DNA of 64,000 bases from Thiohalophilus sp. Its GTDB lineage: Bacteria > Pseudomonadota > Gammaproteobacteria > UBA6429 > Thiohalophilaceae. The position numbers and the translations under genes are program-made. The notes beneath the pieces are model-generated. The model made no database searches and was not told the DNA's origin. It saw only the letters and a list, made by a program, of their open reading frames with translations. Below, one piece after another: positions 48,177 through 56,821 of the stretch (positions within the stretch are counted from its first letter, which is position 1; each line of letters opens with the position of its first letter). The stretch covers positions 1,488,001 through 1,552,000 of the forward strand of contig NZ_JAXHLN010000003.1 of the NCBI RefSeq assembly GCF_034522235.1, given 5' to 3'.

Positions 48177-48353
48177 AAAGTTGGCAGTCGGCAGTTAGCA
48201 GTCGGCAGTTGCCGGAGCGCCTTCGGCGCGACTGAAAATATCTGCAAACTGAAAACTGCCAACTGATGACTTTATCTAAACAAGGGGCGTCCCACACACC
48301 AGAAGCTGCAAACTGAAAACTGCCAACTGATGACTTTATCTAAAACATGGAGG
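48177..48353. repeat. TTGGCAG/CTGCCAA units with a 39-base direct duplication
   Basis: TTGGCAGTCGGCAGTTAGCAG (shown by units) opens the gap; a REP-like GCGCCTTCGGCGCG lies at 48218; the segment CTGCAAACTGAAAACTGCCA followed by ACTGATGACTTTATCTAAA occurs at 48242-48280 and again at 48306-48344, just before copy 2 of the four-helix-bundle gene. Confidence 0.85.
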
Positions 48354-48358
48354 TTAAA

Positions 48359-48706
48359 ATGGCTTTCGAAGACCTGGACGTCTGGAAACGCGCCGCAAGA
48401 CTAAGTTCGGATATCTACACAAACATGCGCGAACTAAAAGATTATAGTTTCAAGGATCAGATAACCCGCTCAAGCTTGTCAGTACCATCGAACATCGCAG
48501 AAGGGATAGAACGCGCAACCGATAAAGAAAAAATGAGATTTCTAAGCATCGCCAAAGGCTCCGCCGCTGAACTACGAACCCAGATCTACATCGGCATGGA
48601 TATCAGCTATATCTCAAAAGATATCGGCACAAAGTGGATTAAAGAAACAAAAGAACTAAGCGCCATGCTAGTCGGCCTGATCAAATCAATAAAAGCAGTT
48701 AATTGA
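48359..48706 (+). CDS. Four-helix-bundle protein (TIGR02436), copy 2
   Basis: A 115-residue member of the four helix bundle family of unknown function: AFEDLDVWKRAARLSSDIYT, FKDQITRSSLSVPSNIAEGI, and IAKGSAAELRTQIYIGMDIS are the conserved helices. GGAGG lies 5-9 bases before the ATG at 48359. The gene is more AT-rich than wzc and ugd on either side and is flanked by CTGCCAA-type arrays on both sides (48177-48345 and 48712-48742). It diverges from copies 1 and 3, so it is not a recent local duplicate. Confidence 0.9.
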   Translation: MAFEDLDVWKRAARLSSDIYTNMRELKDYSFKDQITRSSLSVPSNIAEGIERATDKEKMRFLSIAKGSAAELRTQIYIGMDISYISKDIGTKWIKETKELSAMLVGLIKSIKAVN

Positions 48707-48753
48707 TGACTGCCAACTGCCAACTGCCAACTGCCAACTGAGAACTATCATTT
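48707..48753. repeat. CTGCCAA heptamers between four-helix-bundle copy 2 and ugd
   Basis: Four CTGCCAA heptamers in tandem (about 48713-48740), ending 13 bases before the ugd ATG. Confidence 0.9.
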
Positions 48754-50064
48754 ATGAAGATTGCCATCGCCGGCACCGGCTACGTCGGGCTCTCCAACGC
48801 CATCCTGCTCGCGCAACACAACGAAGTTGTCGCCCTGGATATCGACCCGGAAAAAGTCAAACAGATCAACGCCCGGCACTCCCCGATCATCGACACCGAG
48901 ATCGAGGAGTACCTGCAACACAAAGACCTCAACCTGCGCGCCACCCTGGACAAAAATGACGCCTACGAAAACGCCGACTTCGTCATCATCGCCACCCCGA
49001 CCGACTACGATCCGGTAACCAACTACTTCAACACCAAAACCGTCGAATCGGTCATAGAAGACATCCTGGCCATCAACCCCAAAGCCACGATGGTCATAAA
49101 ATCCACCGTCCCGGTCGGCTACACACGAAGCGTCACAGAACAATTCAAAATTCAACATTCAAAATTCAAAATTATATTTTCCCCCGAATTCCTGAGAGAG
49201 GGCAAGGCGTTACACGATAACTTATATCCCTCGCGCATCATCGTCGGCGAGCAGTCGGAGCGGGCCGAGACCTTCGCCAACCTGCTCAAGCAGGGCGCGC
49301 TGAAAGAGGATATCTCCGTGCTGTTCATGAACAGCACCGAGGCCGAGGCGGTCAAACTGTTCGCCAATACCTACCTGGCCATGCGGGTGGCGTTTTTCAA
49401 CGAACTGGACACCTACGCCGAAACCCACGGCCTGGACACGCGCCACATCATCGACGGCGTGGGCCTCGATCCCCGCATCGGCAACCACTACAACAACCCG
49501 TCCTTCGGCTACGGCGGCTACTGCCTGCCCAAGGACACCAAACAGCTGCTGGCCAACTACCAGGATGTTCCCGGCAACATCATGCAGGCCATCGTCGACG
49601 CCAACACCACCCGCAAGGACTTCATCGCCGAGGCGATTATTCGAAAATTAAACAATGTATCCCCTCTCCCTCAGGGAGAGGGCCAGGGTGAGGGGAGTAA
49701 TAGACCCTCGTCACTCGCCACTCGTACCTCGCCCCTGCCCGAAGGGCTTGCGGGAGAGGGTCAGGGTGAGGGGATCAATAAACGCAAAACCGTCGGCATC
49801 TACCGCCTGGTCATGAAAAACGGCTCCGACAACTTCCGCACCTCCGCCATCCAGGGTGTGATGAAGCGCATCAAGGCCAAAGGCATCGAAGTCGTCGTCT
49901 ACGAACCGGTACTGGAAGAAGACACTTTTTATAACTCGAAGGTCATCCGCGACCTGAACGAATTCAAACAAACCAGCGACGTCATCGTCGCCAACCGGCT
50001 GTCGGATAATCTGAAAGACGTCCAGGACAAGGTGTATACGCGGGATTTGTTCAACAGCGACTAG
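48754..50064 (+). CDS. ugd: UDP-glucose 6-dehydrogenase with in-frame repeat insertions
   Basis: Oxidises UDP-glucose to UDP-glucuronate. Seen: [73 protein letters not shown], and the catalytic Cys in [20 protein letters not shown]. At 436 residues it is about 48 longer than E. coli Ugd (388), to which it otherwise aligns closely. The excess is in two places: about residues 131-141 ([10 protein letters not shown], from ATTCAAA heptamers) and about 46 residues near 300-345 with two copies of a PLP-GEGQGEG segment, both made of intergenic repeat sequence. The frame stays open, and conserved motifs resume after each insertion ([16 protein letters not shown]). Confidence 0.95.
   Translation: MKIAIAGTGYVGLSNAILLAQHNEVVALDIDPEKVKQINARHSPIIDTEIEEYLQHKDLNLRATLDKNDAYENADFVIIATPTDYDPVTNYFNTKTVESVIEDILAINPKATMVIKSTVPVGYTRSVTEQFKIQHSKFKIIFSPEFLREGKALHDNLYPSRIIVGEQSERAETFANLLKQGALKEDISVLFMNSTEAEAVKLFANTYLAMRVAFFNELDTYAETHGLDTRHIIDGVGLDPRIGNHYNNPSFGYGGYCLPKDTKQLLANYQDVPGNIMQAIVDANTTRKDFIAEAIIRKLNNVSPLPQGEGQGEGSNRPSSLATRTSPLPEGLAGEGQGEGINKRKTVGIYRLVMKNGSDNFRTSAIQGVMKRIKAKGIEVVVYEPVLEEDTFYNSKVIRDLNEFKQTSDVIVANRLSDNLKDVQDKVYTRDLFNSD
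49141..49173. repeat. ATTCAAA heptamers inside ugd
   Basis: CAATTCAAAATTCAACATTC followed by two more ATTCAAA units within the coding sequence, in frame, replacing a short variable turn just before the conserved [10 protein letters not shown] motif. Confidence 0.9.
49650..49790. repeat. Composite repeat insertion inside ugd
   Basis: Two copies of a palindromic element (ending GAGAGGGCCAGGGTGAGGGG and GAGAGGGTCAGGGTGAGGGG) flank CTCGTCAC/CTCGTACC-type heptamers. The total is about 138 bases (46 codons), in frame, between the central and the C-terminal nucleotide-binding domains. Confidence 0.9.
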
Positions 50065-50073
50065 AAAAAAAGG

Positions 50074-50185
50074 CAATGTTGAATTTTGAATTTTGAATTT
50101 TGAATGTTGAATTGTAGTTCGGCTACGCCGCGCTGTATTTTGATTCCTTCAATTCAAAATTCAAAACTCAAAATTAAACAAACAT
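50074..50185. repeat. Inverted AT-rich heptamer arrays upstream of four-helix-bundle copy 3
   Basis: TTGAATT-type units (50076-50113), a spacer with GTAGTTCGGCTACGCCGC, and ATTCAAA-type units (50150-50178). The ribosome site GGAGG follows directly. Confidence 0.9.
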
Positions 50186-50196
50186 TGGAGGTTGTA

Positions 50197-50556
50197 ATGG
50201 CAAGGGAAAATGCCGTTCTGAATAAGTCGTTTGAGTTTGCAATACGCATAGTCAAACTGCATCAATTTCTTGTGAAAGAGAAAAAAGAGTACGTCCTGTC
50301 TAAACAATTGTTGCGAAGTGGTACTTCAATTGGAGCTAATGTTAATGAAGCGCAGGCGGGTCAGAGCAGAAATGACTTCATCAGTAAAATGACGATAGCC
50401 AGTAAAGAGGCCAGAGAAAGCAAATACTGGATAGAGCTACTGGTAGCTACAGGCTATTTGGCTAAAAACGACAAATACATAAATTCATTGCTGAGTGATG
50501 TCTTTGAATTGACAAGAATTCTGACAAGTATAGTGAAAACTACACGAGAGAAGTAA
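50197..50556 (+). CDS. Four-helix-bundle protein (TIGR02436), copy 3
   Basis: A 119-residue four helix bundle protein: NKSFEFAIRIVKLHQFLVKE, LRSGTSIGANVNEAQAGQSR, and ASKEARESKYWIELLVATGY are the conserved segments of the subgroup with the GTSIGANV motif. GGAGG lies 5-9 bases before the ATG. It is bracketed by ATTCAAA arrays on both sides and separates ugd from the UDP-xylose synthase gene, which act in sequence. Function unknown. Confidence 0.9.
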   Translation: MARENAVLNKSFEFAIRIVKLHQFLVKEKKEYVLSKQLLRSGTSIGANVNEAQAGQSRNDFISKMTIASKEARESKYWIELLVATGYLAKNDKYINSLLSDVFELTRILTSIVKTTREK

Positions 50557-50564
50557 CTTTGCCT

Positions 50565-50605
50565 GGTCAATTCAAAATTCAAAATTCAAAATTCAAAATT
50601 CCACG
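50565..50605. repeat. ATTCAAA heptamer array downstream of four-helix-bundle copy 3
   Basis: Five ATTCAAA units in tandem (50568-50602), same family as the array upstream of the gene. Confidence 0.95.
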
Positions 50606-50641
50606 TCAATACTACTTCTTATAAAACTGGAGTGACGTAAG

Positions 50642-51607
50642 TTGAAAATCCGAAATAGAAAAAGGGTGCTAGTTACCGGCGGTGCGGGGTTCTTAGGTTC
50701 CCATCTCTGCGAACGCCTTTTAAAAGAGGGCGATGATGTCATCTGCCTGGACAATTTCTACACCGGCACCAAGGACAACATCCAGCATCTGATGGAGAAC
50801 CCGTTCTTCGAGGTGATGCGCCATGACGTGACCTTTCCGCTCTATGTGGAAGTGGACGAAATCTATAACCTGGCCTGTCCCGCGTCACCCATCCACTACC
50901 AGTTCGATCCGGTGCAGACCACCAAGACCAGCGTGCACGGCGCGATCAACATGCTGGGGCTGGCAAAGCGCACCAAGGCCCGGATATTCCAGGCCTCCAC
51001 CAGCGAGGTCTACGGCGATCCGGAGCAGCACCCGCAAACCGAGTCCTACTGGGGACATGTCAACCCGATCGGCAGCCGCTCGTGCTACGACGAGGGCAAG
51101 CGTTGCGCCGAAACCCTGTTTTTTGACTACTACCGTCAGCACAACCTCGATATCAAGGTGGGGCGGATTTTCAACACCTATGGCCCCAACATGCATCCCA
51201 ATGACGGGCGGGTGGTTTCCAACTTCATCATGCAGGCCCTGACCGATCAGCCCATCACCATCTACGGCGACGGCCAGCAATCCCGCTCCTTTTGCTACGT
51301 GGACGACCTGATCGAGGCCTTCGTCCGCCTGATGGCCTCGCCGGCCGAGGTCACCGGTCCGATCAACCTGGGCAACCCGAACGAATTCACCATCCTGGAG
51401 CTGGCGGAACAAGTCATCGAGATGACCCACTCCAGATCAAAAATCGAAAAACGCCCGCTGCCGGACGACGATCCCAAACAACGCCAGCCGGACATCAGCC
51501 TGGCCAAAAAAACACTGGACTGGGAACCGAAAACATTACTGGAAGAAGGCCTGAAAAAAACCATTCCGTACTTCGAAAACCTGGTGAAAGCCGGCATAAA
51601 GCAATAA
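50642..51607 (+). CDS. UDP-glucuronate decarboxylase (UDP-xylose synthase)
   Basis: Extended SDR of 321 residues that decarboxylates UDP-glucuronate to UDP-xylose. Seen: [20 protein letters not shown] at the N-terminus, [20 protein letters not shown] near 80, [19 protein letters not shown] near 115, the catalytic SYDEGKR-like [20 protein letters not shown] near 148, and [18 protein letters not shown]. The product of Ugd two genes upstream is its substrate. The only start that fits the family N-terminus is TTG at 50642, 10-12 bases after GGAG. Confidence 0.93.
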   Translation: MKIRNRKRVLVTGGAGFLGSHLCERLLKEGDDVICLDNFYTGTKDNIQHLMENPFFEVMRHDVTFPLYVEVDEIYNLACPASPIHYQFDPVQTTKTSVHGAINMLGLAKRTKARIFQASTSEVYGDPEQHPQTESYWGHVNPIGSRSCYDEGKRCAETLFFDYYRQHNLDIKVGRIFNTYGPNMHPNDGRVVSNFIMQALTDQPITIYGDGQQSRSFCYVDDLIEAFVRLMASPAEVTGPINLGNPNEFTILELAEQVIEMTHSRSKIEKRPLPDDDPKQRQPDISLAKKTLDWEPKTLLEEGLKKTIPYFENLVKAGIKQ

Positions 51608-51922
51608 ACGGGATGCTGTGGTGAGGAGTGAGGTATGCGGTCAGAATTTATAATTCACACACGCTGCCCACTTTTAACTGTAACTTCGAACTAAGAACTA
51701 AGAACTAAGAACTGTTTTTGTTCTGCCCGCTGCTAACTTTCTCTTCGAACTCAGAACTCAGAACTTAGAACTATTTTTTAATATCCGGCACAAACAACCG
51801 TAATTCCGGTCCAAAGCCTGCCCCGGCGTGCTCTAAGCTGGGGCCGGAATTCAGGCTTGGCACTAAGAACTAAGAACTAAGAACTGTTTTTGTTCTGCCA
51901 ACTGCCAACAACATTTTATTTT
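51608..51922. repeat. AACTAAG/ACTCAGA arrays and a palindrome before manC
   Basis: AACTAAG heptamers at 51690-51712 and again at 51860-51882, each followed by TGTTTTTGTTCTGCC, so a longer segment is duplicated. ACTCAGA units lie at 51748-51768. A palindrome with AATTCCGG / CCGGAATT ends (51802-51851) shares an internal CCTGCCCCGGC-TGCTCTAAGC with the element at 28973. CTGCCAA units run to the manC start region. No gene. Confidence 0.88.
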
Positions 51923-53359
51923 ATGAATAAACGATCAATCAAAGCCATCATCCTCGCCGGCGGCAGCGGTACCCGTCTCTGGCCGCTGTCTCGCCTGCAA
52001 TTACCCAAGCAGTTCCTTCGTCTTCAGGGTGACAAGACGCTATTGGAATCGACGGTGGATCGACTGGCACCTCTGATCGAGCCCAAAGACGTGGTGATTG
52101 TCACCGGTGCCGAACACGCCAAAGGAGAAGCCTATAACAGTCTGCGCCCTTATCAGACCCTGCTCGAGCCGGTCGGTCGCAATACCGCCCCGGCAATTGC
52201 GCTGGCGGCGGCCTGGTTGCAGGATCAGGCGGAAGAGAATGATCCTGTTATGGTCGTATTACCGGCCGACCATATCATCAAGCAGCCCGAGGCGTTCCAG
52301 CAAGCCTTGCTACAGGCCATAGAGGCGGCAGAGTGTGGAAAACTGGTCACCTTTGGTATTGAACCGACCCGGGCTGACACTGGCTTCGGCTATATAAAGG
52401 TAAAGGCACCGGAAAATAACCAGACAATTGGCAGCCCCGAATTGTCAACGCTCGATGTAGTCGAGTTTACCGAAAAGCCGGATCAGGAAACGGCCAACGA
52501 CTACCTGCAAGCCGAAAACTATTATTGGAATTCGGGGATGTTCGTCTGGAACACCTCCACGATCCTGAAGGAGATCACCGATCACCTGCCGGAAGTTGAC
52601 GTTGTTTTGACCAGAATCCGCAACGACTGGCAAGAGTCAGATACCCTGCAGGCGGTAATTGATAATCATTTTGCTGATATGCCCGCTATCAGTATCGACT
52701 ACGGGGTGCTGGAGAAGAGCAGCAATGTGGCGCTGATCCCCTGTAATCTCGGCTGGTCCGATGTGGGCAGCTGGGATGCCGTGCATGAAGTCGCCGACCG
52801 GGATGCTTCGGGCAATGCCCTGCAGGGACGTGTAATTGCTAAAGATTGTAACAACTCCCTGATTCACAGTAACCAGCGGCTGGTGGCGGCGATCGGTGTG
52901 GCGGATCTCTGCGTCATCGAGACTGCCGATGCGGTCCTGATTACCCGTCGCGGCCAGAGTCAGCGGGTACGCGAGATTGTGGATGATCTCAAACAGGAAA
53001 ACGCCCAGGAGCATCTTTATCATCGTACCGTGCATCGTCCCTGGGGCAGTTTTACAGTGCTGGAGGATCATGACGGCTTCAAGATGAAACGAATCACCGT
53101 GGAGCCCGGCGCCAGCCTCAGCCTGCAGCGGCATCAGCATCGTTCCGAGCATTGGGTGGTGGTATCGGGCACCGCCACGGTCACGCGCGGCGACGAATTA
53201 CTGACCATCACCAAAAACGAAAGCACCTATATCCCCATCGGTACCAAACACCGGCTGGAAAACCGGGGCAAAATCCCCCTCGAACTGATCGAAGTACAGG
53301 TCGGGGAATACCTGGACGAAGACGATATCGAACGCTTCGAGGACAACTACGATCGTTAA
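51923..53359 (+). CDS. manC: Mannose-1-phosphate guanylyltransferase / mannose-6-phosphate isomerase
   Basis: Bifunctional type II PMI-GMP enzyme of 478 residues making GDP-mannose. Seen: [20 protein letters not shown] (nucleotidyltransferase motif), [45 protein letters not shown], and in the C-terminal isomerase cupin [19 protein letters not shown] and [20 protein letters not shown] (metal-binding His/Gln) near 395-415. ATG at 51923; the in-frame upstream part is CTGCCAA repeat. The gap to fcl is one base. Confidence 0.96.
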   Translation: MNKRSIKAIILAGGSGTRLWPLSRLQLPKQFLRLQGDKTLLESTVDRLAPLIEPKDVVIVTGAEHAKGEAYNSLRPYQTLLEPVGRNTAPAIALAAAWLQDQAEENDPVMVVLPADHIIKQPEAFQQALLQAIEAAECGKLVTFGIEPTRADTGFGYIKVKAPENNQTIGSPELSTLDVVEFTEKPDQETANDYLQAENYYWNSGMFVWNTSTILKEITDHLPEVDVVLTRIRNDWQESDTLQAVIDNHFADMPAISIDYGVLEKSSNVALIPCNLGWSDVGSWDAVHEVADRDASGNALQGRVIAKDCNNSLIHSNQRLVAAIGVADLCVIETADAVLITRRGQSQRVREIVDDLKQENAQEHLYHRTVHRPWGSFTVLEDHDGFKMKRITVEPGASLSLQRHQHRSEHWVVVSGTATVTRGDELLTITKNESTYIPIGTKHRLENRGKIPLELIEVQVGEYLDEDDIERFEDNYDR

Positions 53360-53360
53360 T

Positions 53361-54356
53361 ATGACCGACCCGATGACAGCTCAAAAAATCTATGTCGCCG
53401 GGCACCGGGGGATGGTGGGTTCGGCGATTATCCGCCGGCTCCTGGCCCCCAATACCCATTCCCGACTGCCCACTCCCGAGATCATCACCCGGACGCACGA
53501 CCAGCTGGACCTGACCGACCAGCAGGCAGTCAGGGAGTTCTTCGCCGTCGAAAAACCGGACCAGGTCTATCTGGCGGCCGCAAAAGTTGGCGGTATCCAT
53601 GCCAACAACACCTATCCGGCCGATTTCATCTATCTGAATCTGATGATCGAAGCCAATGTGATCGAGGCGGCGTTCCGTCACGGCGTCAAAAAACTCCTCT
53701 TTCTGGGCTCCAGCTGTATCTATCCCAGGCTCGTCGAACAGCCCATGGCGGAGAGCGCGTTACTTACCGGCCCGCTGGAGTCGACCAACGAACCCTATGC
53801 CATTGCCAAAATCACCGGCATCAAGCTCTGCGAGAGCTATAACCGGCAATACGGCGAAAGCCATGGCACCGATTACCGCAGTGTGATGCCGACTAACCTC
53901 TACGGCCCCGGCGACAACTATCATCCCGAAAACAGCCACGTCATCCCCGCGCTGATCCGGCGCTTCCATGAAGCCAGGGAGAATCAGGATCCGGTTGTTA
54001 CCGTCTGGGGGACCGGCACCCCCCGGCGCGAGTTTCTGCACGTCGATGACATGGCCGCGGCCTGCGTGCACGTTATGAACCTCGACAAGGCGAGTTACGA
54101 GCAACACACCGAACCGATGCAGAGCCACATCAATGTCGGCTGGGGTGATGACGTCACCATCCGCGAACTGGCCGAGACCATCGCGCAAGTGGTTGGCTAT
54201 ACCGGTAAAATCGAATTCGACACCAACAAACCCGACGGCACCCCCCGCAAACTCATCGACAGCAGCCGACTCAATGCACTGGGATGGCAGGCGACGATCG
54301 GGCTGAAAGAGGGTCTCATGCAGACGTATGACGATTATGTCAGACAACAAGCTTGA
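53361..54356 (+). CDS. fcl: GDP-L-fucose synthase
   Basis: Extended SDR of 331 residues (epimerase/reductase) converting GDP-4-keto-6-deoxymannose to GDP-L-fucose. Seen: [60 protein letters not shown], the catalytic [20 protein letters not shown], and [15 protein letters not shown]. Relative to E. coli Fcl, the segment [12 protein letters not shown] (about residues 30-41) is an extra of some six residues encoded by CCCACTC/CCCATTC-type 7-base units (53447-53480). The stop overlaps the TTG of the GxxExxY gene. Confidence 0.94.
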   Translation: MTDPMTAQKIYVAGHRGMVGSAIIRRLLAPNTHSRLPTPEIITRTHDQLDLTDQQAVREFFAVEKPDQVYLAAAKVGGIHANNTYPADFIYLNLMIEANVIEAAFRHGVKKLLFLGSSCIYPRLVEQPMAESALLTGPLESTNEPYAIAKITGIKLCESYNRQYGESHGTDYRSVMPTNLYGPGDNYHPENSHVIPALIRRFHEARENQDPVVTVWGTGTPRREFLHVDDMAAACVHVMNLDKASYEQHTEPMQSHINVGWGDDVTIRELAETIAQVVGYTGKIEFDTNKPDGTPRKLIDSSRLNALGWQATIGLKEGLMQTYDDYVRQQA

Positions 54357-54754
54357 GCCACGAATTGCACGAAAATCACGAAAAGATTCTTTTTAAGGAA
54401 GAGTCGTATCAAATACAGGGTGCGATTTTTGAAGTATATAATGAAATCGGCCCGGGGTTTCTTGAGGCCGTTTACCAGGAGTGCCTGGAATACGAGCTAG
54501 GTAGTAGAAAAATTCCCTTTACCGCCCAAAAAGAACTCGCTGTTAGCTATAAGGGAAGAAAATTAAATCAGACCTATAAACCCGATCTTGTTTGTTATGA
54601 CAAAATTATCGTAGAAATCAAATCTGTCAGACAGATCAACAATGAGCACCAGGCTCAAATCCTCAACTACCTTAAGGCAACAGGACTCAATCTTGGATTG
54701 CTTGTTAATTTCGGAAGCTATCCAAGAGCAACAATAAAACGATTTGTTTCATAA
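54353..54754 (+). CDS. GxxExxY protein (TIGR04256)
   Basis: A 133-residue member of the GxxExxY family, of unknown function and often described as PD-(D/E)XK-nuclease-like. The signature [17 protein letters not shown] is at about residue 33-49, with [20 protein letters not shown] (conserved D and E-x-K) near 80-100 and [20 protein letters not shown]. The start is TTG, overlapping the fcl stop by four bases. The first dozen codons are CACGAAT-type repeat. The gene is AT-rich compared with fcl. Its final 48 bases are repeated three more times downstream. Confidence 0.87.
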   Translation: MSHELHENHEKILFKEESYQIQGAIFEVYNEIGPGFLEAVYQECLEYELGSRKIPFTAQKELAVSYKGRKLNQTYKPDLVCYDKIIVEIKSVRQINNEHQAQILNYLKATGLNLGLLVNFGSYPRATIKRFVS

Positions 54755-55410
54755 AAATGCCACGAATAACACGAACATGCACGAACATGCACGAATCCAT
54801 ACAGATGATAGTCACACAAACCTGGTTAAATAATATGTATCTATTTTTCGTGAATATTCGTGCCTTTCGTGGAAAAAGAGAATGTAAAATTTCGGAAGCT
54901 ATCCAAGAGCAACAATAAAACGATTTGTTTCATGAAAATGCCACGAATAACACGAACATGCACGAATCCATACAGATGATAGTCACACAAACCTGGTTAA
55001 ATAATATGTATCTATTTTTCGTGAATATTCGTGCCTTTCGTGGAAAAAGAGAATGTAAAATTTCGGAAGCTTTCCAAGAGCAACAATAAAACGATTTGTT
55101 TCATGAAAATGCCACGAATAACACGAACATGCACGAATCATATGCAGATGATAGTCACACAAACCTGACCAAATCATATTTATCTATTTTTTTGTGAATA
55201 TTCGTGCCTTTCGTGGCAAAAAGAGAATGTAAAATTTCGGAAGCTTTCCAAGAGCAACAATAAAACGATTTGTTTCATGAAAATGCCACGAATAACACGA
55301 ACATGCACGAATCATATGCAGATGATAGTCACACAAACCTGACCAAATCATATTTATCTATTTTTTCGTGAATATTCGTGCCTTTCGTGGCAAAAAGAGA
55401 ATGTAAAATC
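54707..55410. repeat. Four tandem copies of a 171-181 base unit containing the GxxExxY gene end and CACGAAT inverted arrays
   Basis: Copies begin at 54707 (inside the gene), 54888, 55059 and 55233. Each has the last 16 codons of the GxxExxY gene (reading [15 protein letters not shown] or with F for Y, then stop), CCACGAATAACACGAACATG-type repeats, an AT-rich core, and the inverted TTCGTGAATATTCGTGCC arm. The first copy has a 10-base extra unit. The array ends at about 55410, at the edge of a four-helix-bundle remnant. The 851 bases between GxxExxY gene and gmd contain no other gene. Confidence 0.93.
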
Positions 55411-55411
55411 A

Positions 55412-55609
55412 GAAGGCGCGGCTCGCAGCGGCCAGAAGGAATACGCTCATTTTATCAGTATCGCACGTGGGTCACTGGCTGAGCTGAACACGCAGATCCA
55501 GATTGCAAAAATGCTGGGTTATTACACCGAATCTGAAGAGATTAATAAAAACCTGAACCGACTGGGCCGTCTTCTGACCGGCCTCTATAAAAAATGGAAC
55601 AAATCATGA
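55412..55609 (+). pseudogene. 3' remnant of a fourth four-helix-bundle gene
   Basis: An open stretch of 65 codons without start reads EGAARSGQKEYAHFISIARG, then SLAELNTQIQIAKMLGYY and a helical tail to a TGA. This equals the second half of a four helix bundle protein starting exactly within the conserved SNIAEGAAR motif, close to copy 1 (AEGAARNGNNEFRHF). The first half is missing; CACGAAT-type repeats adjoin the break. The TGA overlaps the gmd ATG (ATGA), which may have coupled translation. Confidence 0.87.
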
Positions 55610-56793
55610 ATTCTACTACCGATTCCCCATTAACCACTTCCGAATCCCGGCGCGTTGCGCTGATCACCGGTATAACCGGCCAGGACGGCGCCTACTTGGC
55701 GGAGTTTCTGCTGGACAAGGGCTACATCGTCCACGGTATCAAACGCCGCACGAGTCTGTTCAATACCGACCGGATCGATCACCTCTATCGGGACTATCAC
55801 GAAATCGAAAAAGAGCAATCCCAATCCCCCACTGCCCACTCCCGGCAGTTCTATCTGCATCATGGTGATATGACGGACTCTTCCAGTCTGATACGGATTA
55901 TCCAGCAGACCCAGCCGGATGAAATCTATAATCTGGCCGCTCAATCGCATGTGGCGGTCAGTTTCGAAGAGCCAGAGTACACCGCCAATTCCGACGCGCT
56001 GGGGACGTTGCGCGTTCTGGAGGCCATCCGGATCCTGGGGATGGAAAAGAAAACAAAATTTTACCAGGCCTCGACCAGTGAACTGTTCGGCAAGGTACAG
56101 GAAATCCCGCAGAAGGAAACCACCCCGTTCTACCCGCGTAGTCCGTATGCCGTGGCCAAGCTCTATGCCTACTGGATTACCGTTAACTATCGCGAGGCCT
56201 ATGGTATGTATGCCTGCAACGGCATTCTGTTTAATCATGAATCACCGATTCGTGGAGAAACCTTCGTCACCCGCAAGATCACCCGGGCACTGGCCAGAAT
56301 CAAACTCGGCCTGCAGGACTGCCTCTACCTGGGCAACCTCGACGCCAAACGCGACTGGGGTCACGCAAAAGACTACGTGGAAATGCAATGGCTGATGCTG
56401 CAACAGGAAGAGCCGGAGGATTTCGTCATCGCCACCGGCCGTCAATACAGCGTCCGCGACTTCGTCAACGCTGCCGCGAAGGAACTTGGTATGGAGATCC
56501 GCTGGGAAGGGCAGGGCGTCGATGAAGTAGGAATACTCAGCACTCAGAACTCAGAACTCAGAACTCGCGGAGCGGAGCGCACGATAGTGCGCGTAGATCC
56601 GCGTTACTTCCGCCCCACCGAAGTCGAAACCCTGCTGGGTGATCCGAGTAACGCTAAAGAAAAACTGGGCTGGACACCGAAGATCGCCTTTGAGGAACTG
56701 GTCGCTGAAATGGTGCGCGAAGACCTCAAAAGTGCCGAGCGGGACGAGCTGGTCGAGAAACACGGATATCGCTCATTGAACTATCACGAATAA
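55606..56793 (+). CDS. gmd: GDP-mannose 4,6-dehydratase
   Basis: Extended SDR of 395 residues forming GDP-4-keto-6-deoxymannose, substrate of Fcl. Seen: [60 protein letters not shown], the catalytic [20 protein letters not shown], and [20 protein letters not shown]. Two variable loops carry repeat-derived residues: [11 protein letters not shown] (about 71-81) and [14 protein letters not shown] (about 308-321; ACTCAGA heptamers at 56535-56565). ATG at 55606 is chosen because it overlaps the upstream TGA; an in-frame ATG at 55594 is an alternative. Confidence 0.94.
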   Translation: MNSTTDSPLTTSESRRVALITGITGQDGAYLAEFLLDKGYIVHGIKRRTSLFNTDRIDHLYRDYHEIEKEQSQSPTAHSRQFYLHHGDMTDSSSLIRIIQQTQPDEIYNLAAQSHVAVSFEEPEYTANSDALGTLRVLEAIRILGMEKKTKFYQASTSELFGKVQEIPQKETTPFYPRSPYAVAKLYAYWITVNYREAYGMYACNGILFNHESPIRGETFVTRKITRALARIKLGLQDCLYLGNLDAKRDWGHAKDYVEMQWLMLQQEEPEDFVIATGRQYSVRDFVNAAAKELGMEIRWEGQGVDEVGILSTQNSELRTRGAERTIVRVDPRYFRPTEVETLLGDPSNAKEKLGWTPKIAFEELVAEMVREDLKSAERDELVEKHGYRSLNYHE

Positions 56794-56821
56794 TCTCCTA
56801 GCCCAATAAGCCAAGGGATAA

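Noticed and set aside
54755-55410. Minus-strand small frames in the CACGAAT repeats
   Set aside because: They repeat with the 171-181 base unit and have no ribosome site; they are repeat translation.
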